49,202 bases of DNA from Spirochaetales bacterium (lineage in GTDB: Bacteria > Spirochaetota > Spirochaetia > SZUA-6 > JAFGRV01): contig JAFGRV010000402.1 in NCBI GenBank assembly GCA_016934975.1, forward strand, positions 1-49,202. Direction: 5' to 3'. Each line of letters starts with the position of its first letter. The first letter of the stretch is position 1. The position numbers were made by a program, and so were the translations under genes. The notes beneath the pieces are model-generated. The model had not been told where the DNA came from. It made no database searches and saw nothing but the letters and a program-made list of their open reading frames with translations. Of the stretch, positions 42,396 through 49,202 are shown one piece after another.

Positions 42396-43949
42396 ATGAG
42401 TAAACATGCTATTGTGGCGATTATTATTGTCATTGTCGGGATATTGGGAATTTTTATTTTTAAACTTGCTATTCCACTGATTGAAAAACAGTTTACCTAC
42501 GGAACCTCGGATGCAAAAAATGTAAAGGGTGAAGTTACGATTGCAGTTGATAGCTGGATCGGATATTTCCCTTTACAATCCCCTGTTTTTAAAAAACTCA
42601 TGAGGGATAATGAGTACAAAGTAACGATTATTGATGATGAAGCAAATTACCCGTTACGGATGGAACGGTTAAAAAAAGATGAGATTGATTTCGCGGTCTG
42701 CACCATCGATTCATATCTTTTAAACGGGAAATCCGAGGATTTCCCGGGGACAATTGTCGCAGTGATTGATGAATCCAAGGGCGGCGATGCCATGGTCGCA
42801 TGGAAAGACAAGATCGACAGCATCGACAAATTAAAAACCCTCACGGATTATAAAATCGCCTTTACCACCGCTTCCCCATCGGAACATCTCCTGAAAGCCA
42901 TCGGCGTTCACTTTGGGATTGACAACCTTCTTGATAAAAAGGGAAAGTGGCGGGTGGAAACAGCCGGTGCCGGGCAGGCATATAAAAAGCTGATGAAAAA
43001 AGATGTGGATATTGCGGTGATTTGGGAGCCCCATGTCACGGAGAGTCTATCAAATCCCGCTATTGTAAAATTATTGGGAACGGAAGATACGGAAAAACTG
43101 ATTGTTGATATTCTCCTGGTAAACCGTCCGTTCAGTAAAGCAAAACCGGATATCACAAAGCTTGTGGTAGAAAAATTTTATGAAACCTTAAAGATTTATG
43201 AAGATGACCCTGCCCTGCTCAAGGAAGATCTTAAGCGCCATACGAAAATGAAAGAGGATAAAATAGACTCGATGCTGAAAGGAGTCCGGTGGGTAAACCT
43301 CCAGGAAAACGCTTTATGGTTCGGCCTCGATAAAAGCAGCACAAGCTACCGGGAAGAACTTCCTTTATCAATCGATTCGACCATAGAAATTCTTGTGGGA
43401 AACAAAGATTTTGATATGAATCCCCTTCCCAACAAAGATCCTTACACGATCATTAATTCATCATTCCTGGAACAAATTTATCTTTCCGGATTAGTGGCTG
43501 CCGATCCTCAGGCGACGGATTACGCAAACTCCCTGGAAAAACCCTTTTCCGCACTCACCGCCGAGCAATGGGATAAACTCAAAGTCGTCGGATCTCTTAA
43601 GCTCAGACCCATCACTTTCAGCAGCGGGACTTCGGATCTTGATGAAATGGGCGAAATGCAGCTGGATGTTATCGTAGAGAATATCAAGCATTACCCGAAT
43701 TTTAGAATTGTCGTGAAAGGCCATTCGGGCACCCGGGGAGACGATCAGGCAAACCTCCGGCTTTCCCAGGAACGGGCGGATGCCGTGAAAGCCTATATGA
43801 TACGTTATTATAATATTTCGGAAAACCGGATCAGGGCGATAGGACGGGGGAATACCGAACCCCTTGCCCGGCAGCCGGATGAATCGAGCAGGTCCTATGA
43901 AGACCGGCTTAAACGAGTGGAAATATACCTGGTCTCCGCGCGTCTTTAG
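42396..43949 (+). CDS. Substrate-binding (NMT1-like)/OmpA fusion protein 2
   Basis: A 517-residue paralogue of fusion protein 1. It starts with a membrane helix (HAIVAIIIVIVGILGIFIFKLAIPLI, 4-29) and no cleavage site, so it is anchored in the inner membrane. The binding domain (about 45-330) has VTIAVDSWIGYFPLQSPVFKKLM, DEIDFAVCTIDSYL and DIAVIWEPHV, close to the NMT1/TauA-type proteins. The C-terminal OmpA-like domain shows VVKGHSGTRGDDQANLRLSQERADAVKAYM and ENRIRAIGRGNTEP, ending in RLKRVEIYLV. With a membrane anchor at one end and a wall-binding domain at the other, it could span the periplasm. A 185-nt gap with an inverted repeat separates it from the vWA gene. Confidence 0.85.
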   Translation: MSKHAIVAIIIVIVGILGIFIFKLAIPLIEKQFTYGTSDAKNVKGEVTIAVDSWIGYFPLQSPVFKKLMRDNEYKVTIIDDEANYPLRMERLKKDEIDFAVCTIDSYLLNGKSEDFPGTIVAVIDESKGGDAMVAWKDKIDSIDKLKTLTDYKIAFTTASPSEHLLKAIGVHFGIDNLLDKKGKWRVETAGAGQAYKKLMKKDVDIAVIWEPHVTESLSNPAIVKLLGTEDTEKLIVDILLVNRPFSKAKPDITKLVVEKFYETLKIYEDDPALLKEDLKRHTKMKEDKIDSMLKGVRWVNLQENALWFGLDKSSTSYREELPLSIDSTIEILVGNKDFDMNPLPNKDPYTIINSSFLEQIYLSGLVAADPQATDYANSLEKPFSALTAEQWDKLKVVGSLKLRPITFSSGTSDLDEMGEMQLDVIVENIKHYPNFRIVVKGHSGTRGDDQANLRLSQERADAVKAYMIRYYNISENRIRAIGRGNTEPLARQPDESSRSYEDRLKRVEIYLVSARL

Positions 43950-43961
43950 GAGTGATATAAG

Positions 43962-44810
43962 ATGGAAAAAAATAAGAGTCTCATGAAGATTGATTTTTCT
44001 CAGGCAGCGATACAAAAAGCGGTCCGTGCAAAAATTATTCAGAATCCCGTGTCAGTATACACTACGGCCTTCGGTACGGTGGGAGTCATTGCTTCGTCTA
44101 TTCTCTTTCCCAGTCTGTTGCTTACTATTTGTTCTGCCGGACTCATCAGCTTCGGAATTATCAGCGGTATTGTTAATTTCGCCGCAAGAAAAAGCATATT
44201 TGAGACAAAACATCTTGCGTACTTAAATACGCTTATTGATAAAGAAAAACAGATGGTCCTTAAGCGGCTGCAGCGGGAATTAAAAAAACTCTCCGCATCC
44301 AAAGAGCTAAAAGTATTTTCGAATCAGGCGGTCAGGCAGTATGAAAAAATACAGACAAAGTTTGATAATTTCAAACGAATCCTCTCGGAAAAATTTGATA
44401 CATCGGAGATAAGCTATGGAAGATTTTTCGGTACAACCGAGCAGCTTTACCTTTCCGTACTGGACAATCTGGAGGATATCATGAACTCCCTCGGGACGAT
44501 CAGCAATATTGATGACGGATATATAAACGAACGTCTCACCTATCTCGCAAGTCTTGAATCACCGGAAGAAGCGGATAAAAGAGAAAAGGAGACGCTCCTC
44601 ACCCGGAAAGATTTAAAGGAAAAAACCCTCATACGGGTGAATGAGCTGCTGACAATAAATGAAGAAGCCATGACTCAGATCGATCTGTCTATGGCCACAA
44701 TCTCGCAGATTAAAACAAAAATGGGGCGGGCCTCCATTGATATGGAAGTTGCGCGGAAAGACCTTGAGGAGCTCATTAATAGAACAAAGAATTATTCCAT
44801 AAGTAAGTAA
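43962..44810 (+). CDS. XpaC-like membrane protein
   Basis: A 282-residue protein. Two membrane helices lie at about 33-75 (TTAFGTVGVIASSILFPSLLLTICSAG and IISFGIISGIVNFAA); the remainder is a long cytoplasmic coiled coil (HLAYLNTLIDKEKQMVLKRLQRELKKL, IQTKFDNFKRILSEKFD, and so on). The pattern fits the XpaC family (5-bromo-4-chloroindolyl phosphate hydrolysis protein), whose genes typically lie beside telA/yaaN genes, as here. The biochemical role is not established. AGGAG lies 9 nt before the ATG, 12 nt after the stop of fusion protein 2. Confidence 0.8.
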   Translation: MEKNKSLMKIDFSQAAIQKAVRAKIIQNPVSVYTTAFGTVGVIASSILFPSLLLTICSAGLISFGIISGIVNFAARKSIFETKHLAYLNTLIDKEKQMVLKRLQRELKKLSASKELKVFSNQAVRQYEKIQTKFDNFKRILSEKFDTSEISYGRFFGTTEQLYLSVLDNLEDIMNSLGTISNIDDGYINERLTYLASLESPEEADKREKETLLTRKDLKEKTLIRVNELLTINEEAMTQIDLSMATISQIKTKMGRASIDMEVARKDLEELINRTKNYSISK

Positions 44811-44894
44811 AAGAAGTAAAAGAGAGAACATGGTTCTTCATGAACCAGGACATAAATTTTCAAGAGATTTAAAATGCAACGAGGAGGCAATATT

Positions 44895-46094
44895 ATGGCA
44901 GAATATCAGCTGGCAACCCTTCCGGATACGAAAACCCTTAAAAAAGAAATGGGGATTGGAACAGGGGAGCTCGTCACAGTTGAGAGCAAAACTGTTCAGG
45001 TTCTGGATAAAGAAGCGGATGATTTTGTGGATAACCTTATCAACCTCTCTATGGATAAGGTTGATGATCAGGAAATCAGGAAACTCTCTGTAGAAAATAT
45101 CGGCATGAAAGTTCAGAAAGATGCTGCTGCCAAAAGTCAGATGCTTCAGAGGCCGATAAAAGAACTCTCCACACGGAGTGAAGACGGCGGTGAGGTTGCG
45201 AATGCCCTTATCGATCTGAAGATGCAGGTGGAGGCCCTTGATCCCGGAAAATTTGATTTCGGCAAACCCGGGTGGTTTACCAGAATGGTGGGAAATCTTC
45301 CTTTTATAGGGAGCACCCTCAAGCGCTATTTCAGCCGGTATGAAAAATCCCAGACGATTATAAATGCCATCATCAATTCCCTTAAAAACGGGAAAGAACG
45401 ACTTACCCGGGATAATATGATGCTTGTGGAAGATCAGAAAGCCATGCGGGAAATGACGATCCGACTGGAAAAAGCGGTGAAACTCGGTCAGCTTATCGAT
45501 GCAAAACTACAGTATAAACTGGAACGGGAAATCGAACCGGATGATCCCAAGCACAAATTCGTAAGCGACGAGCTGATCTTTCCCCTGCGCCAGAGAATCA
45601 TGGATTTGCAGCAGCAGCTTGCCGTGAATCAGCAGGGAGTACTTGCCATTGAAATTATTCGAAGGAACAATAAGGAACTTATCCGGGGTGTGGACAGGGC
45701 GGTAAATGTAACGGTAAATGCCCTCCAGGTCGCGGTCACCGTGGCACTTGCTTTGAATAATCAACGTATCGTACTGGATAAGATTAATGCGGTGAATATT
45801 ACCACATCAAACCTTATCGCCTCCACGGCGCGGCAGCTTAAAGAACAGGGCGCGGATATTCAAAAACAGGCATCCGAGAGCATGCTCAGCGTCGAGGCGC
45901 TCAAATCGGCCTTCAGTGATATCAGTACTGCCATGGATGAAATTTCAAAATACAGGCAGGATGCCCTTCCCAAAATGGCCCAAACAATAATCGAATTTGA
46001 TGATCTTTTGGGCAAAGGTGAAGCACGAATAAAAGACCTCGAAAAAGGGAATAAGACCAATCCTGCTTTTACCTTAAGTGTGGATAAGGAATAA
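44895..46094 (+). CDS. TelA-family (toxic anion resistance/YaaN) protein
   Basis: A 399-residue cytoplasmic coiled-coil protein of the TelA family. The start at 44895 follows GAGGAGG at 7 nt; seven upstream codons are not supported. Typical segments: a helical N-terminus, LPFIGSTLKRYFSRYEKSQTIINAIINSLKNGKERLTRDN, then QQQLAVNQQGVLAIEIIRRNNKELIRGVDRAVNVTVNALQVAVTVALALNNQ, and a C-terminal helix bundle. TelA-like proteins have been linked to tellurite, bacteriocin and cell-envelope stress resistance; the mechanism is unknown. It follows the XpaC gene by 84 nt and is the last gene of the operon before a radical SAM gene. Confidence 0.9.
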   Translation: MAEYQLATLPDTKTLKKEMGIGTGELVTVESKTVQVLDKEADDFVDNLINLSMDKVDDQEIRKLSVENIGMKVQKDAAAKSQMLQRPIKELSTRSEDGGEVANALIDLKMQVEALDPGKFDFGKPGWFTRMVGNLPFIGSTLKRYFSRYEKSQTIINAIINSLKNGKERLTRDNMMLVEDQKAMREMTIRLEKAVKLGQLIDAKLQYKLEREIEPDDPKHKFVSDELIFPLRQRIMDLQQQLAVNQQGVLAIEIIRRNNKELIRGVDRAVNVTVNALQVAVTVALALNNQRIVLDKINAVNITTSNLIASTARQLKEQGADIQKQASESMLSVEALKSAFSDISTAMDEISKYRQDALPKMAQTIIEFDDLLGKGEARIKDLEKGNKTNPAFTLSVDKE

Positions 46095-46149
46095 TTTACG
46101 GGTATAAAACAAAAAGGTAAGATAAACTATTTTTACGGATCGGGGAAAA

Positions 46150-47154
46150 ATGGAAAATAAACTCTCGAAAATTATTCAAAAACGAACGGAAGATTCACAG
46201 AAAACATACTCTTTTAAAGAAGATCATAATCCGAGGATGCCGGCAGACTATTGGTTTCAGACATCTACTGAAGGACCTGTCCTCTTCCTGGTGTTTTTTA
46301 CCCAGGCCTGTAGATGGGCCAAATGTCTCGGATGCAACCTTCCTTCCAAGGTAACCCTGTCGCATATCGGATTCAGGGATATTATGAAGCAGACAAATTT
46401 CATCTTCATGAATCTTTTAAGCGACAGGCAGAAAATGAACTTGCGGAAAATTATTCTCTCCAACAATGGATCTGTTCTGGACGAGGAAACACTTTCCACC
46501 ACTGCCCTTCTTTATTTTATCGCCAGGATGAATATGGATTGTCCCAATATCAAAGTACTTACCATAGAAACGAGGCCGGAATATGTGGATCCGGCGGAAC
46601 TGGAGACGATCTACCGGGCGATCCGGGAAGGAGAAACTCCCACGGACCTGGAAATCGCCATCGGCTTCGAAGCCTTTGACGAAAAGATCCGGAATGAACA
46701 TTTTAAAAAAGGTCTTACCCTGGAAGTATTTGAAAAACTCGCGGAGATGCTCTCACGCTACAAATACAGGCTTAAAACCTACTTTATGCTCAAACCGGTT
46801 CCCGGTCTTTCCGAAGACGATGCCATAGCCGATATCGCGGCGGGAATACGCTACCTGGACTCAATCTCGGCAAAATACAATCTTGATATAAACATGCATC
46901 TGAACCCGACGTACGCGGCGATCGGCACACCTCTCGCAGACGCCTTCCACAATGGGACCTTTGTGCCCCCGACCCTCCAAAGCGTAAAAAAGGCCATAGC
47001 AGCAGCCGAGGGGACCCGGATATCGATCTTTGCCGGTTTAAACGACGAGGATCTCGCTGTTCCCGGGAGATCATTTATCCGGCCGGGAGACGAGGGTCTT
47101 ATCGATGTGATAGAACAATTTAACCGCACCCAGGATTTTACGTTGCTGCAATAA
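46150..47154 (+). CDS. Radical SAM protein with CX4CX2C cluster motif (Elp3-like)
   Basis: A 334-residue protein. The iron-sulfur ligands are C54, C59 and C62 (CRWAKCLGC), a CX4CX2C spacing rather than the common CX3CX2C. Later segments, such as VLTIETRPEYVD, EIAIGFEAFDEKIRNEHFKKGL and KTYFMLKPVPGLSEDDAI, resemble the Elp3/B12-independent radical SAM fold used in tRNA and archaeosine-type modification. No acetyltransferase, TRAM or B12 domain is attached. It follows the telA gene by 55 nt and may belong to the same transcript, but codes for a separate function; the substrate is unknown. Confidence 0.85.
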   Translation: MENKLSKIIQKRTEDSQKTYSFKEDHNPRMPADYWFQTSTEGPVLFLVFFTQACRWAKCLGCNLPSKVTLSHIGFRDIMKQTNFIFMNLLSDRQKMNLRKIILSNNGSVLDEETLSTTALLYFIARMNMDCPNIKVLTIETRPEYVDPAELETIYRAIREGETPTDLEIAIGFEAFDEKIRNEHFKKGLTLEVFEKLAEMLSRYKYRLKTYFMLKPVPGLSEDDAIADIAAGIRYLDSISAKYNLDINMHLNPTYAAIGTPLADAFHNGTFVPPTLQSVKKAIAAAEGTRISIFAGLNDEDLAVPGRSFIRPGDEGLIDVIEQFNRTQDFTLLQ

Positions 47155-47999
47155 TACCTCGGCTTCCGAACCTTTTACGTCCCGGACATAATAGTGTAAT
47201 GTAGGATCCACAAATTTAAAAAAACAGGTCCGGAGCATTTGCCCCACTACTTGTTCAGCCATTCCACCCTTATTAATAAGTAAAATTTCAGTTACAGTTT
47301 TTTCTTCTTATAACACTAAGCCGAGGATTCCTGCCAAGTAGCTAAATTATACGGTTGTTTTGGCTCGTAACTTGCTTTTTTATACGGTTGTTTTAACTAC
47401 TAACTTGCTTTTTTACAGGGTTGATACGATTGGTTTTTGTAATAAATTGTCAGTATAATTATAGGGCTCTCTGCTGATTTTTAGATAAACATCGGATTTA
47501 CCGCATGCATGCGGACGGATTCTACCGGATTTTATAAAGCGGTTATTGGGGGGAATATTTGAAAGTAAAAAGTAAGTATAAGAATAATTTGTGGTAATGA
47601 GGGGTTTACTATAAATCGGATGGTAATAATATTAAGACCTTTGTTTGAAAAAATAGTTGATATTTCTGCAACTTGTCATTATCATAAAAGGATGTGTTTG
47701 GACAGCTAAATATTGTATGATGAATTTCGTTGGTTTGGGTTTTTATGAATTTAGTATTATACAATGTTTATGACATTGCCTCGCCACCTGTAGGAAGGGA
47801 ATATATGGTAAAACAACCGGCATCCATGCCAGTTTAAACTTTAAGTTATTTTCTGGTTAAATGGAATTCTGTTTAAGCGGATATAATGCTCATATTATGG
47901 TATTATTTTTCATTTTAAAGGCATAATATATGAAAATGTATAAAATATTACTTTAAAAGATAAAATATTCCCAAATCGTTGAATGCAATTTAATAAGAT
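47155..47999. other. AT-rich spacer with repeats, no clear gene
   Basis: A stretch of about 0.85 kb, lower in GC than the genes to its left. A 33-bp tandem repeat lies at 47347-47425. A 63-codon minus-strand frame (47071-47262) overlaps the radical SAM gene and is not supported. No integrase gene or other gene was found. Confidence 0.45.
47347..47425. repeat. 33-bp tandem repeat, 2.4 copies
   Basis: Units starting TTATACGGTTGTTTT at 47347 and 47380, each ending AACTTGCTTTT, are followed by a partial third unit TTACAGGGTTGAT at 47413. The period is 33 bp. TTATACGG also begins the putative cassette at 48001. Confidence 0.7.
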
Positions 48000-48042
48000 G
48001 TTATACGGACCCTTTGGGCTTAGATGAATAAAAGGATTAATA

Positions 48043-49068
48043 ATGGATTACAATTTGAATGATTTGATAAAAATGACTACTTGGAATAATCCTACAATTA
48101 ATGTTTTAAAATCAGAATTTTATGATGATTATTCTCCATTAATAAAAGTAATCGATCTTGCTTTAAAGAAGAAACTCGAGGAAGCGACTTTGAATTTACC
48201 AGAAATACGTACATGTGGAAATGAAACAGTTGCTATTTTCTCAGATTATGGTGGCGAATCAGCAGATAGTAAATATCAATCATATTCATTAGTAGCTTTT
48301 GGATATAACCATAGTTATGGTTTATTTGAACAAGTAGAAGAAATAAGGAAAAAACATAAGTTAAATAAAGCAGAAATTGCATATAAGCAGTTTGGATATG
48401 GCCCTATACAAAGAGCTCTACCAGATTATTTAAAAGCAGTTGACTTTTTTGTATTCGGTTTATTATTAAACATCATTATAGATAAAAATTGTGGTAGCTT
48501 CTTTAGTATTACAAATAAAGTTGATAAAGAAATAATTGAATTACTCAAAAGTGAAAATTTGGGTTCATGGAAGCCAAAAATCGCAGAAAAGTTACTAAGG
48601 GTAATTCATATTTCTTCATATTTAATAGCATTATTAAGCAAAAACAATCAAAAAATATTCTGGATGTCTGATAATGATGCTATAGTTGCTAATCAAGAAA
48701 AACACTTACAATCTCTTACACTAATGCAACGCATTTTACCATTGTATACAGATAATAAATTTGAAATGATCGGAGGAGCCATACCCTTTGTGGAAAATGG
48801 TATTGGTTACTTAGATTTTTTAAGTATTGCTGACATATCAGCAGGAGCGATTGAACGTAGCTTTAGCTTACGAAAAGAAGATAACTCTGTTGATTTAAGT
48901 GATTCAGCAGAAAATGTTTTGTCATGGCTTGGAAAGGATGGAACAGGCATGCGAAAAATTACTTTGCTTATACAAAAACAAAAAAACAGATTATTTGCCA
49001 ATGAGGTAGTATTTAATACTGTAAATCGAGCTGGTTCAAAAAAAAGTATCACGATTAATTTGAAATAA
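48043..49068 (+). CDS. Protein of unknown function, possible integron cassette gene
   Basis: A 341-residue protein of low GC. It shows FSDYGGES near residue 67 and WMSDNDAIVANQEKH near residue 207, a spacing and acidic pattern loosely like RNase H-fold DUF3800 proteins, but I do not recognise the family with confidence. The ATG at 48043 is preceded by AAAGG/TTAATA-type sequence without a strong ribosome site. It is bounded on the left by GTTATAC (48000-48006) and followed 2 nt after its stop by an attC-like hairpin, so it may be the coding part of a gene cassette. Composition differs from the core genes. Confidence 0.6.
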   Translation: MDYNLNDLIKMTTWNNPTINVLKSEFYDDYSPLIKVIDLALKKKLEEATLNLPEIRTCGNETVAIFSDYGGESADSKYQSYSLVAFGYNHSYGLFEQVEEIRKKHKLNKAEIAYKQFGYGPIQRALPDYLKAVDFFVFGLLLNIIIDKNCGSFFSITNKVDKEIIELLKSENLGSWKPKIAEKLLRVIHISSYLIALLSKNNQKIFWMSDNDAIVANQEKHLQSLTLMQRILPLYTDNKFEMIGGAIPFVENGIGYLDFLSIADISAGAIERSFSLRKEDNSVDLSDSAENVLSWLGKDGTGMRKITLLIQKQKNRLFANEVVFNTVNRAGSKKSITINLK

Positions 49069-49070
49069 AC

Positions 49071-49127
49071 GTCGAACAATGGCTTCAACCCGACTCGCAG
49101 CTGGGTGTGAAGGCGCTAATGTTATTC
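49071..49127 (+). other. attC-like site
   Basis: A 57-bp structure: R''-like GTCGAAC (49071-49077), L''-like GGCTTCA (49081-49087) then ACCC, an inner loop, GGGT, an extrahelical G and L'-like TGAAGGC (49108-49114), and R'-like GTTATTC (49121-49127). The AAC and GTT triplets needed for recombination are present, and the arms pair with one mismatch and one bulge. The R' box is degenerate. Confidence 0.5.
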
Positions 49128-49164
49128 TGTCATATTAAAAGCTGGTAGTTGTAAATGTCAAGCA

Positions 49165-49187
49165 CTTTTCCCCACATTGGGGAAAAG
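49165..49187. repeat. 9-bp hairpin at the right edge
   Basis: CTTTTCCCC-ACATT-GGGGAAAAG is a perfect inverted repeat. It lies just inside a TGTCAAGCAC sequence (49157) that might be the end of an insertion sequence continuing beyond the window. Confidence 0.4.
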
Positions 49188-49202
49188 AAATTTACCCACC
49201 AC

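Noticed and set aside
39744..43949. Ordinary ABC transporter substrate-binding proteins
   Set aside because: No permease or ATPase gene is adjacent and both proteins carry a C-terminal OmpA-type wall-binding domain.
47071..47262. 63-codon minus-strand frame after the radical SAM gene
   Set aside because: It overlaps the end of a well-supported gene, has a poorly spaced ribosome site and no recognisable family.

Overview
The window looks like chromosomal DNA from a spirochaete (Spirochaetota) of moderate-to-low GC. This is inference from gene content, not from a marker gene: a cyclic-nucleotide-binding/TPR protein directly upstream of a Crp-type regulator, stand-alone HPr-like proteins with no PTS enzymes nearby, lipoproteins with relaxed lipoboxes, OmpA-type peptidoglycan-binding proteins and a possible integron cassette. 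No rRNA, tRNA or CRISPR array was found. Both ends (1-1.5 kb and 47.2-49.2 kb) are visibly more AT-rich than the middle and look like accessory DNA.

Left part (1-12.7 kb): a truncated SLBB-domain polysaccharide export gene; an ECF sigma factor followed 13 nt later by a transmembrane YfbK-like vWA protein (minus strand); an HPr-like protein; a low-specificity threonine aldolase; a four-gene 2-oxoacid:ferredoxin oxidoreductase operon (ferredoxin, VorB-type alpha, TPP-binding beta, gamma) with a HAD hydrolase behind it; and a minus-strand run of degenerate DnaJ-like protein, FabH and a PqqD/radical SAM maturase.

Centre (13.4-33.5 kb): two adjacent Hsp20 genes behind a -24/-12 (sigma-54) promoter with two long palindromes; amidohydrolase, cNMP-TPR and Crp genes; a palindrome-rich 0.87 kb spacer and a chimeric ATPase/hydrolase ORF; an Ig-like putative lipoprotein; a flavin reductase; and a housekeeping minus-strand cluster reading rhomboid, prfA, prmC, relA/spoT, birA. 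Then come a 56-residue DUF2934-like protein, an orphan PAS histidine kinase, FmdB, phosphomannomutase, an ABC-F ATPase and an SH3-like lipoprotein.

Right part (33.8-49.2 kb): an M20 peptidase; a BrnT/BrnA toxin-antitoxin pair; a secreted protein of unknown function and an HPr fusion protein; a B12-type radical SAM protein. The most notable locus follows: a five-gene plus-strand operon with two substrate-binding (NMT1-like)/OmpA fusion proteins, a membrane-anchored vWA protein, an XpaC-like membrane protein and a TelA-family protein. This reads as an uncharacterised cell-envelope system. A CX4CX2C radical SAM gene follows, then an AT-rich spacer and a gene of unknown function that ends in an attC-like hairpin.

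Start sites were moved to internal codons where a Shine-Dalgarno sequence, a promoter or family length supports it. Promoter and operator calls rest on sequence match alone.
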